This document shows positions 17,666-26,996 of a stretch of 56,446 nucleotides of DNA, one piece after another. Made by a program: the position numbers and the translations under genes. This DNA is from TC-15 sp034437275 (GTDB taxonomy: Bacteria > Chloroflexota > Anaerolineae > Aggregatilineales > Aggregatilineaceae), in assembly GCA_034437275.1 (NCBI GenBank), contig DAOTUD010000124.1, forward strand, positions 1 through 56,446, in the 5' to 3' direction. The notes beneath the pieces were generated by a model. It worked only from the letters and a program-made list of their open reading frames with translations, was not told the origin of the DNA and made no database searches. Numbering within the stretch: position 1 is the stretch's first letter; each line of letters opens with the position of its first letter.

Positions 17666-17750
17666 GCCGAAGTGGCGGAACAGGCAGACGCGCTGCGTTC
17701 AGGGCGCAGTCCTCATTACGAGGGTGTGGGTTCGACTCCCACCTTCGGCA
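17666..17750 (+). tRNA. tRNA-Leu (anticodon CAG)
   Basis: An 85-nt class II tRNA. The acceptor stem pairs GCCGAAG with CTTCGGC, the anticodon stem is CTGCG/CGCAG with loop TTCAGGG (anticodon CAG), a long variable arm follows (CCTC...GAGG), and the T loop is TTCGACT. CCA is encoded at 17751-17753. It is a stand-alone gene with its own promoter and terminator. Confidence 0.95.
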
Positions 17751-17755
17751 CCACC

Positions 17756-17781
17756 AGCCCGGGAATTTCCCGGGCTTTTTT
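17756..17781 (+). terminator. terminator of tRNA-Leu
   Basis: AGCCCGGGAA and TTCCCGGGCT form a near-perfect palindromic stem followed by TTTTTT. It begins 3 nt after the encoded CCA. Confidence 0.9.
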
Positions 17782-17866
17782 GTTGGGCTGCGGGACCGGA
17801 TTTTGCCGCCGGGCGGGCATCTATGGTACGTTTGAGTCACTGGCCAACGAGTACACACGACCATCT

Positions 17867-18709
17867 ATGAGCGAACAACAGCCCACCACACCCCCCGACA
17901 ACGAACCACGCCCTCGCCGTCGTCGCCAACGGCAGATCTCCAGCTTCCAGATCGCGTTTGCCGCGATTCTGTCGGTTGGCTTGCTGATGGTGATCAACTT
18001 CAGCGGGCGGATCGCACGCGGCCAGCAGATGGAAAACGCGCGGGTCCGGCTCCAGGCCACGATTGACGTGCTGGAAGTCGAACAACGTGCGCTGCTCCAG
18101 CAGAAGGAATACGCCGCCAGCAGCGAAAGCGTGCGCGAGTGGGCGCATACCGAGGGCAAGATGGTCCAGGACGACGAGATCCTGGTGATTCCGATCCCGG
18201 CCATCACCTCGCTGGCATCGTTCTACAACCGCGACGGCGCACAGCTTTTCACGCTGCGCGATATCGGCATCCCCTCCACTGCCAACGCCGGGCGCAACAT
18301 CACGATTGACATGTGGTGGACGGCCAGCAGTGTCCCGCCCGACGATTACACGCTGGCGGTGATGCTGGTCAACGCCGACAACCAGATCGTGTCCGACAAC
18401 ACCCGCCTGCTGCTGGGCGATTCACTCTCGACGAGCAAATGGGAAGCCAACGCGCTCAAAACCGACGCCTACCGGCTGCCGATCCCGGCGACGCTGCCCT
18501 CGGGCACGTACCGGCTGCGGCTGGCGATGTACCGCCAGGCGAGCGATCAACCGCTGGCGGTGCGCATGACCGACGACCCGCCGGACGTCGATCCGCGCCC
18601 CTATGCCGACATGGGCAGCATCCGCGTGATCGCCGAAGACACCGAACCCGAAACGCCCCGCTGGCAGTTGTGGTGGAACCTGTTTTTCGACAGCGATCCA
18701 CCGTTCTAG
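17867..18709 (+). CDS. DivIC/FtsB-like septum protein with extracytoplasmic domain
   Basis: 280 residues. A Pro/Arg-rich cytoplasmic tail, one TM helix (about 28-45), a coiled coil (about 50-85) and then VREWAHTEGKMVQDDEILV, the layout of FtsB/DivIC proteins that link division proteins at the septum. Unlike E. coli FtsB (about 100 residues) it continues with a 160-residue beta-rich extracytoplasmic domain ending in Pro-rich sequence. ATG 17867 is the only reasonable start and no strong ribosome-binding site precedes it. It heads a plus-strand run with the DUF1028 gene 16 bp downstream. Confidence 0.65.
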   Translation: MSEQQPTTPPDNEPRPRRRRQRQISSFQIAFAAILSVGLLMVINFSGRIARGQQMENARVRLQATIDVLEVEQRALLQQKEYAASSESVREWAHTEGKMVQDDEILVIPIPAITSLASFYNRDGAQLFTLRDIGIPSTANAGRNITIDMWWTASSVPPDDYTLAVMLVNADNQIVSDNTRLLLGDSLSTSKWEANALKTDAYRLPIPATLPSGTYRLRLAMYRQASDQPLAVRMTDDPPDVDPRPYADMGSIRVIAEDTEPETPRWQLWWNLFFDSDPPF

Positions 18710-18725
18710 TATTCAGGAGCGAATC

Positions 18726-19601
18726 ATGCACACTCGCCCGCTTCATACATTTTCGATAGTGGCTTATGCGCCGGACGAGCACGCCTGGGGAGCCGCCGTT
18801 GCCAGCAAATTCCTGGCGGCGGGGGCGCTGGTGTTGTGGGCGCGCGCCGACGCGGGCGTGATCGCCACCCAGGCGTTTGCCAGGGTCGCGTTCGGCCCCC
18901 AGGGGTTGGACCTGATGACCAGCGGGCTGAGCGCCCAGACCGTGCTCAACCGCCTGCTCCAGAACGACCCGCAGCGCGACAAACGTCAGGTGGCGTGTGT
19001 GGACCAGCAGGGACGGGCCGCCGCCTACACCGGCCAGGGTTGTTTCGACTGGGCCGCGCACCATGTAGGCCGGGGCTACGCCTGCCAGGGCAACATCCTG
19101 ACCGGCCCGGCCACGCTGGAGGCGATGGCGTCCACCTTCGAGCGCACGCAGGGCGACCTCGCCGGGCGCTTGCTGGCCGCGCTGCTGGCCGGGGACGAGG
19201 CCGGCGGCGACCGGCGCGGGAAGCAGTCGGCGGCGCTGGTGGTCGTCAAGCCCGGCGGCGGCTACGGCGGCGACAACGACCGGGCGGTCGACCTGCGCGT
19301 CGATGATCACCCCGACCCGGTGCGGCGGCTGGTGGCGCTGCTGGAGCTGCACCGCCTGTACTTCGGCGAAACCGATCCCGACGACCTGCTGCCCATCGAC
19401 CAGCCGCTGGCCGCCGAGCTGCAGCGCATGCTGTCGCGGATGGGCTATTACCAGGGGCCGGTCAGCGGCGAATGGGACGAAACGTCGATCCAGGCGTTCT
19501 GGGCCTTCATCGGCACCGAAAACCTGGAGGAGCGCTGGTCGCCGGAAGACCCCAACCGCCTCGACCCGGTGATCCTGGACTTCATCCGCGAGCGTTTCTA
19601 A
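18726..19601 (+). CDS. DUF1028-domain protein with C-terminal peptidoglycan-binding-like region
   Basis: 291 residues. The first ~225 residues match DUF1028, an Ntn-hydrolase-like family (HTFSIVAYAPDEHAWGAAVAS at the start, AYTGQGCFDW and GYACQGNIL in the middle). The last ~65 residues (LQRMLSRMGYYQGPVSGEWD) resemble a peptidoglycan-binding-domain-like repeat, a known accessory in this family. The function is unproven. The ribosome-binding site is AGGAG. The gene is followed after 2 bp by the receiver-DUF309 gene, so the two are translated from one transcript. Confidence 0.8.
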   Translation: MHTRPLHTFSIVAYAPDEHAWGAAVASKFLAAGALVLWARADAGVIATQAFARVAFGPQGLDLMTSGLSAQTVLNRLLQNDPQRDKRQVACVDQQGRAAAYTGQGCFDWAAHHVGRGYACQGNILTGPATLEAMASTFERTQGDLAGRLLAALLAGDEAGGDRRGKQSAALVVVKPGGGYGGDNDRAVDLRVDDHPDPVRRLVALLELHRLYFGETDPDDLLPIDQPLAAELQRMLSRMGYYQGPVSGEWDETSIQAFWAFIGTENLEERWSPEDPNRLDPVILDFIRERF

Positions 19602-19603
19602 CT

Positions 19604-20383
19604 ATGACCGGCCTGCCCGTCCCGATTATCGCCCTGGTCGGTGCCGCCGCGTGGGAACCGGCCATCGCTGGCCCGCTGGCCGCGCACGGCTTCCGGTTGG
19701 CGCGCTACCCCGGCCAGCCCAACCTCGTCGAGTGGTTGGTGGACCAGTACACCGCGCTGGTGCTGGTCGACGCCGACACCATGCCCCACTGGCGGACGCG
19801 CATCGCCCGCATCAAGACCGACCAATCCACGCGCCGCATCCCGATCGCGGTCGTCGCGCAATCCGCGGACGCCGCGCCGCACAGTTGCTCGGCAGGCGCG
19901 GACGGCTTCCTGCGGGCCGATGATCTCGGCGCGGACCTGCTGCCTTTCGTGCACGCTCATGCCCGCCTGATGACCGGCGCCGAGCGCGAGCAGCTCGCCT
20001 GCCAGTGTGCCGAGCCGCTGCCGCCGCTGGCCGAGCGAGGCGTCCGCAAATTCAACGCCGGGGCGTTCTACGCCCAGCACGACGCCTTCGAAGAGCAGTG
20101 GATGGCCGAAGACGGGCCGGTGCGCGAACTGTACCGGGGGGTTTTGCAGGTTGGGGTGGCGTACTACCATATCACGCAGGGCAATTACAACGGCGGGCTG
20201 AAGATGCTGCGCCGCAGCGTGCAGTGGCTGGCCACGCTGCCGGACGTGTGCCAGGGCATCGACGTGCGCCAACTGCGCGCGGATTCGGCGCGCGTGCGCG
20301 CTGCGCTCGAAGCGATGGCCCCGGACGAGATCGGCGCGTTCGACCGGGACCTGCTGCGCCCGCTGCGCCGCGTCGAGGGGTGA
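19604..20383 (+). CDS. receiver-like domain fused to DUF309
   Basis: 259 residues. Residues 1-125 look like a CheY-type receiver: strand IIALVGAA, an Asp-rich stretch LVLVDADT and a later beta strand IPIAVVAQS. It may be degenerate, since the phospho-acceptor pattern is not complete by eye. Residues 140-255 are DUF309, recognised by FNAGAFYAQHDAFEEQW, LYRGVLQVGVAYYH and NYNGGLKMLRR. The DUF309 role is unknown. The fusion suggests that a signalling input controls it. Confidence 0.75.
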   Translation: MTGLPVPIIALVGAAAWEPAIAGPLAAHGFRLARYPGQPNLVEWLVDQYTALVLVDADTMPHWRTRIARIKTDQSTRRIPIAVVAQSADAAPHSCSAGADGFLRADDLGADLLPFVHAHARLMTGAEREQLACQCAEPLPPLAERGVRKFNAGAFYAQHDAFEEQWMAEDGPVRELYRGVLQVGVAYYHITQGNYNGGLKMLRRSVQWLATLPDVCQGIDVRQLRADSARVRAALEAMAPDEIGAFDRDLLRPLRRVEG

Positions 20384-20411
20384 GGGGCCAGCCCCGGCGG
20401 CCCACTGCTGC

Positions 20412-20441
20412 TTTCCACCCCAGCGCGGCATGGTGTATACT
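20412..20441 (+). promoter_or_regulatory. candidate promoter of the zinc-finger/FHA/M50 cluster
   Basis: TATACT at 20436-20441 with TTTCCA (20412-20417, 18-bp spacer) upstream. It sits in the only gap (97 bp) before the cluster, 40 bp ahead of the first ATG. Confidence 0.45.
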
Positions 20442-20480
20442 GGCAGCGCATCGGATCGCAGCCAGAGGGACGCAAAACGC

Positions 20481-20693
20481 ATGAAGTGTATCCATTGTGA
20501 CGAACAAGCGGCGGCGATTTGCCGCTGGTGTGGGCGCGCGGTGTGCGAAGACCACATCAAGACCATGACCTACATCATCACCGTGTATATTGGCGGCCAG
20601 CAGACCCCCAAATCGCTGGTTGTCGCCGACGCGGTGTGGTGCGGGGTGTGTAAGCCCCAACCCGAGCCGATAGAGATGCCCTATCTGGACTAG
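20481..20693 (+). CDS. small B-box-like zinc-binding protein
   Basis: 70 residues. The first 25 residues carry C-x2-C, C-x2-C and C-x2-H pairs (CIHCDE, CRWCGRAVCEDH) that fit a B-box-type zinc finger, and a later CGVC near residue 57 may add ligands. A short hydrophobic/beta stretch lies between. GAGGGA precedes the ATG. The stop codon is 2 bp before the FHA gene, so it is probably the first gene of that operon. Its molecular partner is unknown. Confidence 0.65.
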   Translation: MKCIHCDEQAAAICRWCGRAVCEDHIKTMTYIITVYIGGQQTPKSLVVADAVWCGVCKPQPEPIEMPYLD

Positions 20694-20695
20694 CT

Positions 20696-21391
20696 ATGAG
20701 CACACACGCAGAACGTCTGGCCAAGATCACCTGGGAAGACCCGCAAACCGGCGAGGTGCGTGAATACGTGCTGGAGGAGGGCGCGACGGCGAGCATTGGC
20801 CGCAGCCCCAACAACCAGATCGTGATCTGCGAGGAGCACGTCTCCCGCCAGCACGCTGTGATCGCGTTCCGCGACGGCATCTTCATGCTCTCCGACCTGG
20901 GCAGCGCCAACGGCACGTTTGTCAACGAGGAACTGCTGGCCGACCCCTTCCCGCTGGCACATGGCGACGTGATCCGGCTGTACGTGCCGGTGCTCACATT
21001 TTCGGCCATCGTCACCGAGGCGGAGCACGCCCAGGCACGCGCGACCGGCACCCTGATCGTGCCCGCCAGCAGCGAAGGCAAACCGACCCTGCATGTCACC
21101 TCCGGGCCGCAGGAGGGTGCGGAGATCGCCCTGCTGACGCCCACGCTGACCATCGGGCGCGCCACGCGCAGCGCCACCTGGGATATCGCGCTGCAGGACC
21201 GCGCGATCTCGCGCCCGCACGCGACCATCACATGCCGCGACGACGGCACCTGGACCATCGACGACCTGGACAGCGCCAACGGCACGCTGGTCAACGGCGT
21301 TCCCCTCACGCCGGGCGAGCCGCACCTGCTGCAGGATGGGTGCGTGATCCTGTTCGGCGAGACGACGCTGTTGTTCCGGCTGGGGAAGTAG
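20696..21391 (+). CDS. protein with two FHA domains
   Basis: 231 residues. Two forkhead-associated domains are clear: residues ~30-95 (SIGRSPNNQIVI, HVSRQHAVI, LGSANGTFVN) and ~145-215 (TIGRATRSATWDI, AISRPHATI, DLDSANGTLVNG). Both keep the Arg, Ser and Asn residues that contact phosphothreonine. There is no TM segment and no catalytic domain, so it is a likely phospho-dependent adaptor. It ends 3 bp before the M50 peptidase gene. No Ser/Thr kinase lies in the window. Confidence 0.92.
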   Translation: MSTHAERLAKITWEDPQTGEVREYVLEEGATASIGRSPNNQIVICEEHVSRQHAVIAFRDGIFMLSDLGSANGTFVNEELLADPFPLAHGDVIRLYVPVLTFSAIVTEAEHAQARATGTLIVPASSEGKPTLHVTSGPQEGAEIALLTPTLTIGRATRSATWDIALQDRAISRPHATITCRDDGTWTIDDLDSANGTLVNGVPLTPGEPHLLQDGCVILFGETTLLFRLGK

Positions 21392-21394
21392 CCC

Positions 21395-23023
21395 ATGCAC
21401 GCCGCAGATAATCTGTGGGCGCAGGTGGAGGCGCAGGTGAGCACCCGGCGCGCCACCGATCCCGACGCGGGGTTGGGCCTGTGGGCGATGATCGTGCCCG
21501 AGGCCGCCAGCGGGCTGTGGGATGAACTGGACAGCGAAACGCTCCACCTGTGGCACACGCACGATGACCATAACCTGTGGCTGGCCGCCAGCGACGAAAC
21601 GCTGATCCTGCCCAAAGAGGGGCTGCTGCCTGTGTGGGCGGCGGCGCTGGCCCACACTACTGCCAGCGGCGAAGCCGACCCGGCGCACACGCTGCGCCTG
21701 GTGCGCGAGGATGTGGCGAATGTGTGGTCGCGCTCGGCGGAGGAAACGCTGCGGCTGCACCGCCCCGCCGCCAGCATCTTCGCCCAGCAGGTGCGCGCCC
21801 GCGATCTGGCCAGCTACCATCCCCAGCGCATCCCCGGCTATGCCCTCAAGCGCCTCACCGACGCGCGCGGCGACACGTACTGGGTGCTGAAGAACCTGCG
21901 CAGCGGTGAGTACCTGCGCCTGACCGCCGAACAGGTCTTCCTGTGGGAGCAGATGGACGGCAACGCCAGCGTGCAGGATATTGCGGTGGCTTACATGCTG
22001 GAATACGGGCGGCTGGCGATTGGCGGGCTGATCGTGCTGCTCGACCAGTTGCAGCAGAAAGGCTTCATCGCGCCGCTGGTGGATGTCTACGGCGCGGCAG
22101 ACCGCAGCCTGGCCGCGCGGCGGTCGCGCGCGTGGTGGCGGCGGCTGGGGCGGGCCTTCCTCCACACCGAGATCGCCATCGACGGGATCAACGCCTGGGT
22201 GGCGCGCAGCTATCGCTGGGGCGGGCGTGTGCTGTTTTCGCCTGTGCTGCACTGGCTGATGCTGGCCGTGATCGCGGCGGGTGGGGCGGCGTTCATCGGG
22301 CTGCTGCTGGGTGTGATCGAACGCGACATGGCTGTGATTGCCGGGGCAGGGGCGGCGGCTGCGCTCAGCGTGGCGTCGCTGTACGCCCTGCAAGCGATCA
22401 CGCTGCTGGTCCACGAGTGGTCCCACGCGCTGGCCACCACCCATTACGGGCGCGAGGTGCGGCGCGGCGGCTTTCTGGTCTACCTGGGGATGCCCGCCGC
22501 CTTTGTGGATACGACCGATATCTGGATGGAACCCCGCCGCCCGCGCATCGTGGTAAGCTGGGCCGGGCCGCATTCCGGCTTCGTGCTGGGCGGGCTGGCC
22601 AGCCTGCTGATCGTGGCGCTCCCGGCGGGGGCCGCGCAGAGCGTGCTGTACCGGTTCGCCATTTTGACGTATCTCACCAGTTTCTGGAACCTGAACCCGC
22701 TGCTCAAGCTGGACGGGTACTATATCCTGATGGACTGGCTGGAGATTCCCCGGCTGCGCGAGAAAAGCCTGGCCTTCGTGGCCACCGGGCTGTGGCGGAA
22801 GCTGCTCCGGCGCGAAGGCTTCAGCCGTGACGATCGCATTTTCGCGGTGTTTGGGCTGTTCTCGGCGCTGTGGACCGCGATCGCGCTGGCGGCGGTCATG
22901 ATCACGCTGGGCGGCTGGCTGGTGGCGGCGCTGCATACCACCGCCGGGCTGATCATTGCCGGGATTGTGCTGGCAGCGCTGGCGGGAACCTGGCTGCGGC
23001 GGCGGATGGGGAGGACCACATGA
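21395..23023 (+). CDS. membrane zinc metallopeptidase (M50-like) with PqqD-like domain
   Basis: 542 residues. The unassigned N-terminal ~140 residues are followed by a PqqD-like winged-helix domain (about 165-235; DTYWVLKNLRSGEYLRLT), the type used as RiPP recognition element. The C-terminal half has six or so TM helices with the zinc motif HEWSHA near 340 and NPLLKLDGYY near 433, which supplies the third ligand. This combination is seen in putative peptide zinc metalloproteases near bacteriocin systems. Here it is linked to FHA and HEAT-like genes; no precursor peptide was found. The stop overlaps the next start (ATGA). Confidence 0.85.
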   Translation: MHAADNLWAQVEAQVSTRRATDPDAGLGLWAMIVPEAASGLWDELDSETLHLWHTHDDHNLWLAASDETLILPKEGLLPVWAAALAHTTASGEADPAHTLRLVREDVANVWSRSAEETLRLHRPAASIFAQQVRARDLASYHPQRIPGYALKRLTDARGDTYWVLKNLRSGEYLRLTAEQVFLWEQMDGNASVQDIAVAYMLEYGRLAIGGLIVLLDQLQQKGFIAPLVDVYGAADRSLAARRSRAWWRRLGRAFLHTEIAIDGINAWVARSYRWGGRVLFSPVLHWLMLAVIAAGGAAFIGLLLGVIERDMAVIAGAGAAAALSVASLYALQAITLLVHEWSHALATTHYGREVRRGGFLVYLGMPAAFVDTTDIWMEPRRPRIVVSWAGPHSGFVLGGLASLLIVALPAGAAQSVLYRFAILTYLTSFWNLNPLLKLDGYYILMDWLEIPRLREKSLAFVATGLWRKLLRREGFSRDDRIFAVFGLFSALWTAIALAAVMITLGGWLVAALHTTAGLIIAGIVLAALAGTWLRRRMGRTT

Positions 23024-23952
23024 CGACCCAGGCCGACCTGTACGCACAGCTTCAACAGGCGCGCGACCCGGACACCCGGCGCGACCGCGCGCTGGCGCTG
23101 CTGGCCGCGACGCGCAGCCGCGAATACGTCGACGCCGCGCTGCGCGTCCTGGAGGCGGACGACGTCCGCCTCCGGCTGGGCGACGATCACCGCACGGCCC
23201 TGCGTGACAAGGCGCTGTACTATTTCGCGCACGAGGACCGCGATCGCGGCGGCCTGATCCGCGCGCAGATCGTCCGCCTGCTGGCCGCGATCGGGCATCC
23301 CGGCGATAGCGACCTTTTCCGGCGCGGCGTCGACGCTTACGCCACCCCCAACGCGCAAAACCTGCGCGCGGCGGCGCTGCGCGGGCTGGTCCGGCACGAT
23401 GCCGCGTTGGCCAGCGCGCACGCCGTCAGGCTGCTGGGCGAGCCGGACACCTCGCCGGTCAACGGCGAACCGTCGTTCACCGCGCTGGCCGTGCTGGTCC
23501 AACAGGGCCACCTGCTGCCGATCTACGGGTTCGTGCTGCGCCAGGGCCAGGACTTCATCGCGCAGGGTATGGGCGAGATCGTCGGCAAGGCGCTGGAACT
23601 GCTGCCGGTCGATTTTCCAGTGGACCTGTACGCCCCGCTGGCCGAGTCGTTCGTGGCGCTGGATGCCCCGGCGGCGATCAGCGGGGTCGCCAACGCCATC
23701 GTTGAGCAGCGGATCGCGGACCTCTACCCGCTGCTGGAGCGGATCATCACCGGCACGCGCCACGACGAGGTGCACCGCTATGTCGTGATCCTGCTGGCCG
23801 CTTCCCGTGATGACACATTGATCGAGCTGTTGTTCCGGCTGGCGAAAACGGGCAAAGACGCCCGCGTGATGAACTTCATCGAAGCGGTGGAACTCACTCC
23901 CGCAGACCCGGCGCATGATGACCTGCTGCGGGGGCTGGACCGCCGGCTGTGA
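23020..23952 (+). CDS. HEAT-like helical repeat protein
   Basis: 310 residues, almost entirely predicted helices in antiparallel pairs rich in Leu, Ala, Asp and Arg (for example LRAAALRGLVRHDAALA and DKALYYFAHEDRD), as in HEAT/Armadillo-like solenoids. No TM segment or catalytic motif is visible. Its ATG overlaps the M50 stop (ATGA), so translation is coupled and a partnership with the peptidase is likely. I do not recognise a named family. Confidence 0.65.
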   Translation: MTTQADLYAQLQQARDPDTRRDRALALLAATRSREYVDAALRVLEADDVRLRLGDDHRTALRDKALYYFAHEDRDRGGLIRAQIVRLLAAIGHPGDSDLFRRGVDAYATPNAQNLRAAALRGLVRHDAALASAHAVRLLGEPDTSPVNGEPSFTALAVLVQQGHLLPIYGFVLRQGQDFIAQGMGEIVGKALELLPVDFPVDLYAPLAESFVALDAPAAISGVANAIVEQRIADLYPLLERIITGTRHDEVHRYVVILLAASRDDTLIELLFRLAKTGKDARVMNFIEAVELTPADPAHDDLLRGLDRRL

Positions 23953-23977
23953 AGGGAGCATAGGTTCAGGGCGAGAT

Positions 23978-24110
23978 GTGAGGGCCAGCCCTCACACTCC
24001 CGCACGAGGCCCCGGCCTATCGACGATCATGCCTTGTGGCGTGTCGTCGCCAAGGCAGCCAGGCGGGTGCAGGGTGTTCAACACCCTGCCGGGGCGTGGG
24101 GCAGCGCCCC
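23978..24110. repeat. cluster of three GC-rich palindromes between convergent genes
   Basis: GTGAGGGC/GCCCTCAC (23978-23995), GCAGGGTGTT/AACACCCTGC (24069-24089) and GGGGCG/CGCCCC (24091-24110). None is followed by a T run. They could act as a bidirectional transcription block or belong to a dispersed repeat family. The rest of the 173-bp gap has no gene. Confidence 0.5.
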
Positions 24111-24125
24111 ACAGAACGCCCTCGT

Positions 24126-24992
24126 CTACCCGGCGTTTTCCGGCTCCGGGTGGGGACGCGGGGCGCGTGCACCCTCGCGCAGCACGATCAGCACCTGCTC
24201 GTGCAGGTGGCCGTTGCTGGCGACGATATACTCGCCGCTGAGCGCGGTCTGGCTGAGTTCGCCGCGAAAATCGCTGATCTGGCCGCCCGCCTCCAGCACG
24301 CACAGCAGCCCGGCCTGCACATCCCACGAATGCGGCCCGCGCTCCCAGTACACGTCACAGCGCCCCGCTGCCACGTAGCACAGGTCGAGCGCCGCCGCGC
24401 CAACACGCCGCACGCCCTGTGTGCGCACCACGAAGTTGGCGATGTGTTCGGTGTTGTTTTCGGCGTGCGTCCAGCGGTCGTAGGGGAAGCCGGTCACGAC
24501 CAGGGCTTGCGCCAGGTCGCGCACCGCCGACACACGCAGCGTCCGCCCGTTGAGCCATGCGCCCGCGCCGCGCATCGTCTTGAACATTTCGTCGCGCATC
24601 GGGTCGTAGACCACGCCCAGCTTGGGCTGCAGGTCCGGCCCGGAGAGCGCAATGCTCACCGCGAAATGGGGGAAGCGGTGCGCGAAGTTGGTCGTGGCGT
24701 CCAGCGGATCGACGTGCCAGTGATGGGGCGTTTCGTCCGCTGGTGCGCCGTAGCCGCCGCCCTCCTCGCCGACGATGTGGTGCTTGGGGAATGCGGCCTG
24801 CAGCGCCTGGGTGATGAATTCCTCGGACGCGCGGTCGGCTTCCGTCACCAGGTCGACGTTCGTGTGCTTGTGGTCGGCCTGGCGCGGACGCTCGAAATAT
24901 TCGCGCAAGATCGCCCCGGCCTGGCGCGCGATGCGCTCGACGGTGTCCAGCGCCGCCTGCCAGTCGAGCTGCGAATTGGTGGTCGATGTCAT
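24126..24992 (-). CDS. inositol monophosphatase family protein
   Basis: 288 residues. The metal-binding motifs of the Li+-sensitive phosphatase fold are visible: GEEGG (near 77), WHVDPLDATTNF (near 92-103) and HSWDVQAG (near 223). The family dephosphorylates inositol phosphates, fructose-1,6-bisphosphate, PAP or related compounds; the substrate cannot be chosen. The usual DPLDGTTNF motif has Ala in place of Gly. An AAGGAC ribosome-binding site precedes the ATG, and a TATACT box lies on the minus strand at 25041-25036. It is convergent with the HEAT gene. Confidence 0.9.
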   Translation of the reverse strand: MTSTTNSQLDWQAALDTVERIARQAGAILREYFERPRQADHKHTNVDLVTEADRASEEFITQALQAAFPKHHIVGEEGGGYGAPADETPHHWHVDPLDATTNFAHRFPHFAVSIALSGPDLQPKLGVVYDPMRDEMFKTMRGAGAWLNGRTLRVSAVRDLAQALVVTGFPYDRWTHAENNTEHIANFVVRTQGVRRVGAAALDLCYVAAGRCDVYWERGPHSWDVQAGLLCVLEAGGQISDFRGELSQTALSGEYIVASNGHLHEQVLIVLREGARAPRPHPEPENAG

Positions 24993-25116
24993 GAATGGTT
25001 CTGTCCTTACCTATGCGTGAACGATAACAGCGCCTAGTATACCGGGCTTTGGCGGGAATTCTAGGCCGCGCGTCAGTCAATGCGCCGCCTTCGCTCGAAA
25101 GTCTGTCGCGCTGCGC

Positions 25117-25122
25117 TACAAT
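25117..25122 (+). promoter_or_regulatory. -10 box before the adenine deaminase gene
   Basis: TACAAT lies 42 bp before the ATG at 25165. No good -35 is visible at 16-18 bp. Confidence 0.35.
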
Positions 25123-25164
25123 CTATAGTGAATGCAACGACACTTTGTACAAGGAGTATTGACC

Positions 25165-26883
<1,719 letters not shown>

Positions 26884-26902
26884 GGCACCACATGCTTTTT
26901 CC

Positions 26903-26963
26903 CCTCGCCCCTGCGATGGAAGAGGCGAGGCCGCCCGGCAGGACGGAGGGGTGAGGTTTTTTT
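26903..26963 (+). terminator. terminator-like element after ade
   Basis: CCTCGCCCC (26903-26911) pairs with GGGGTGAGG (26948-26956, one G-U), followed by TTTTTTT. The 36-nt loop contains a competing 7-bp stem (CCTCGCC/GGCGAGG). Its style resembles the dispersed GC repeats of this window, but the sequence is not the same. Confidence 0.6.
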
Positions 26964-26996
26964 CAGCGTGGACCCTCGCCCCTTCGCCGCCGCGCA

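Noticed and set aside
20690..23047. A minus-strand open frame of about 785 codons across the FHA and M50 genes
   Set aside because: A shadow of two clearly conserved plus-strand genes; it would span several genes and has no ribosome-binding site.
26903..26963. Treating the element after ade as a fourth copy of the dispersed repeat
   Set aside because: It has a similar C/G-run style but does not share the conserved GTAAACGGAGAGGGACTTT-like block or the ends of copies A-C.
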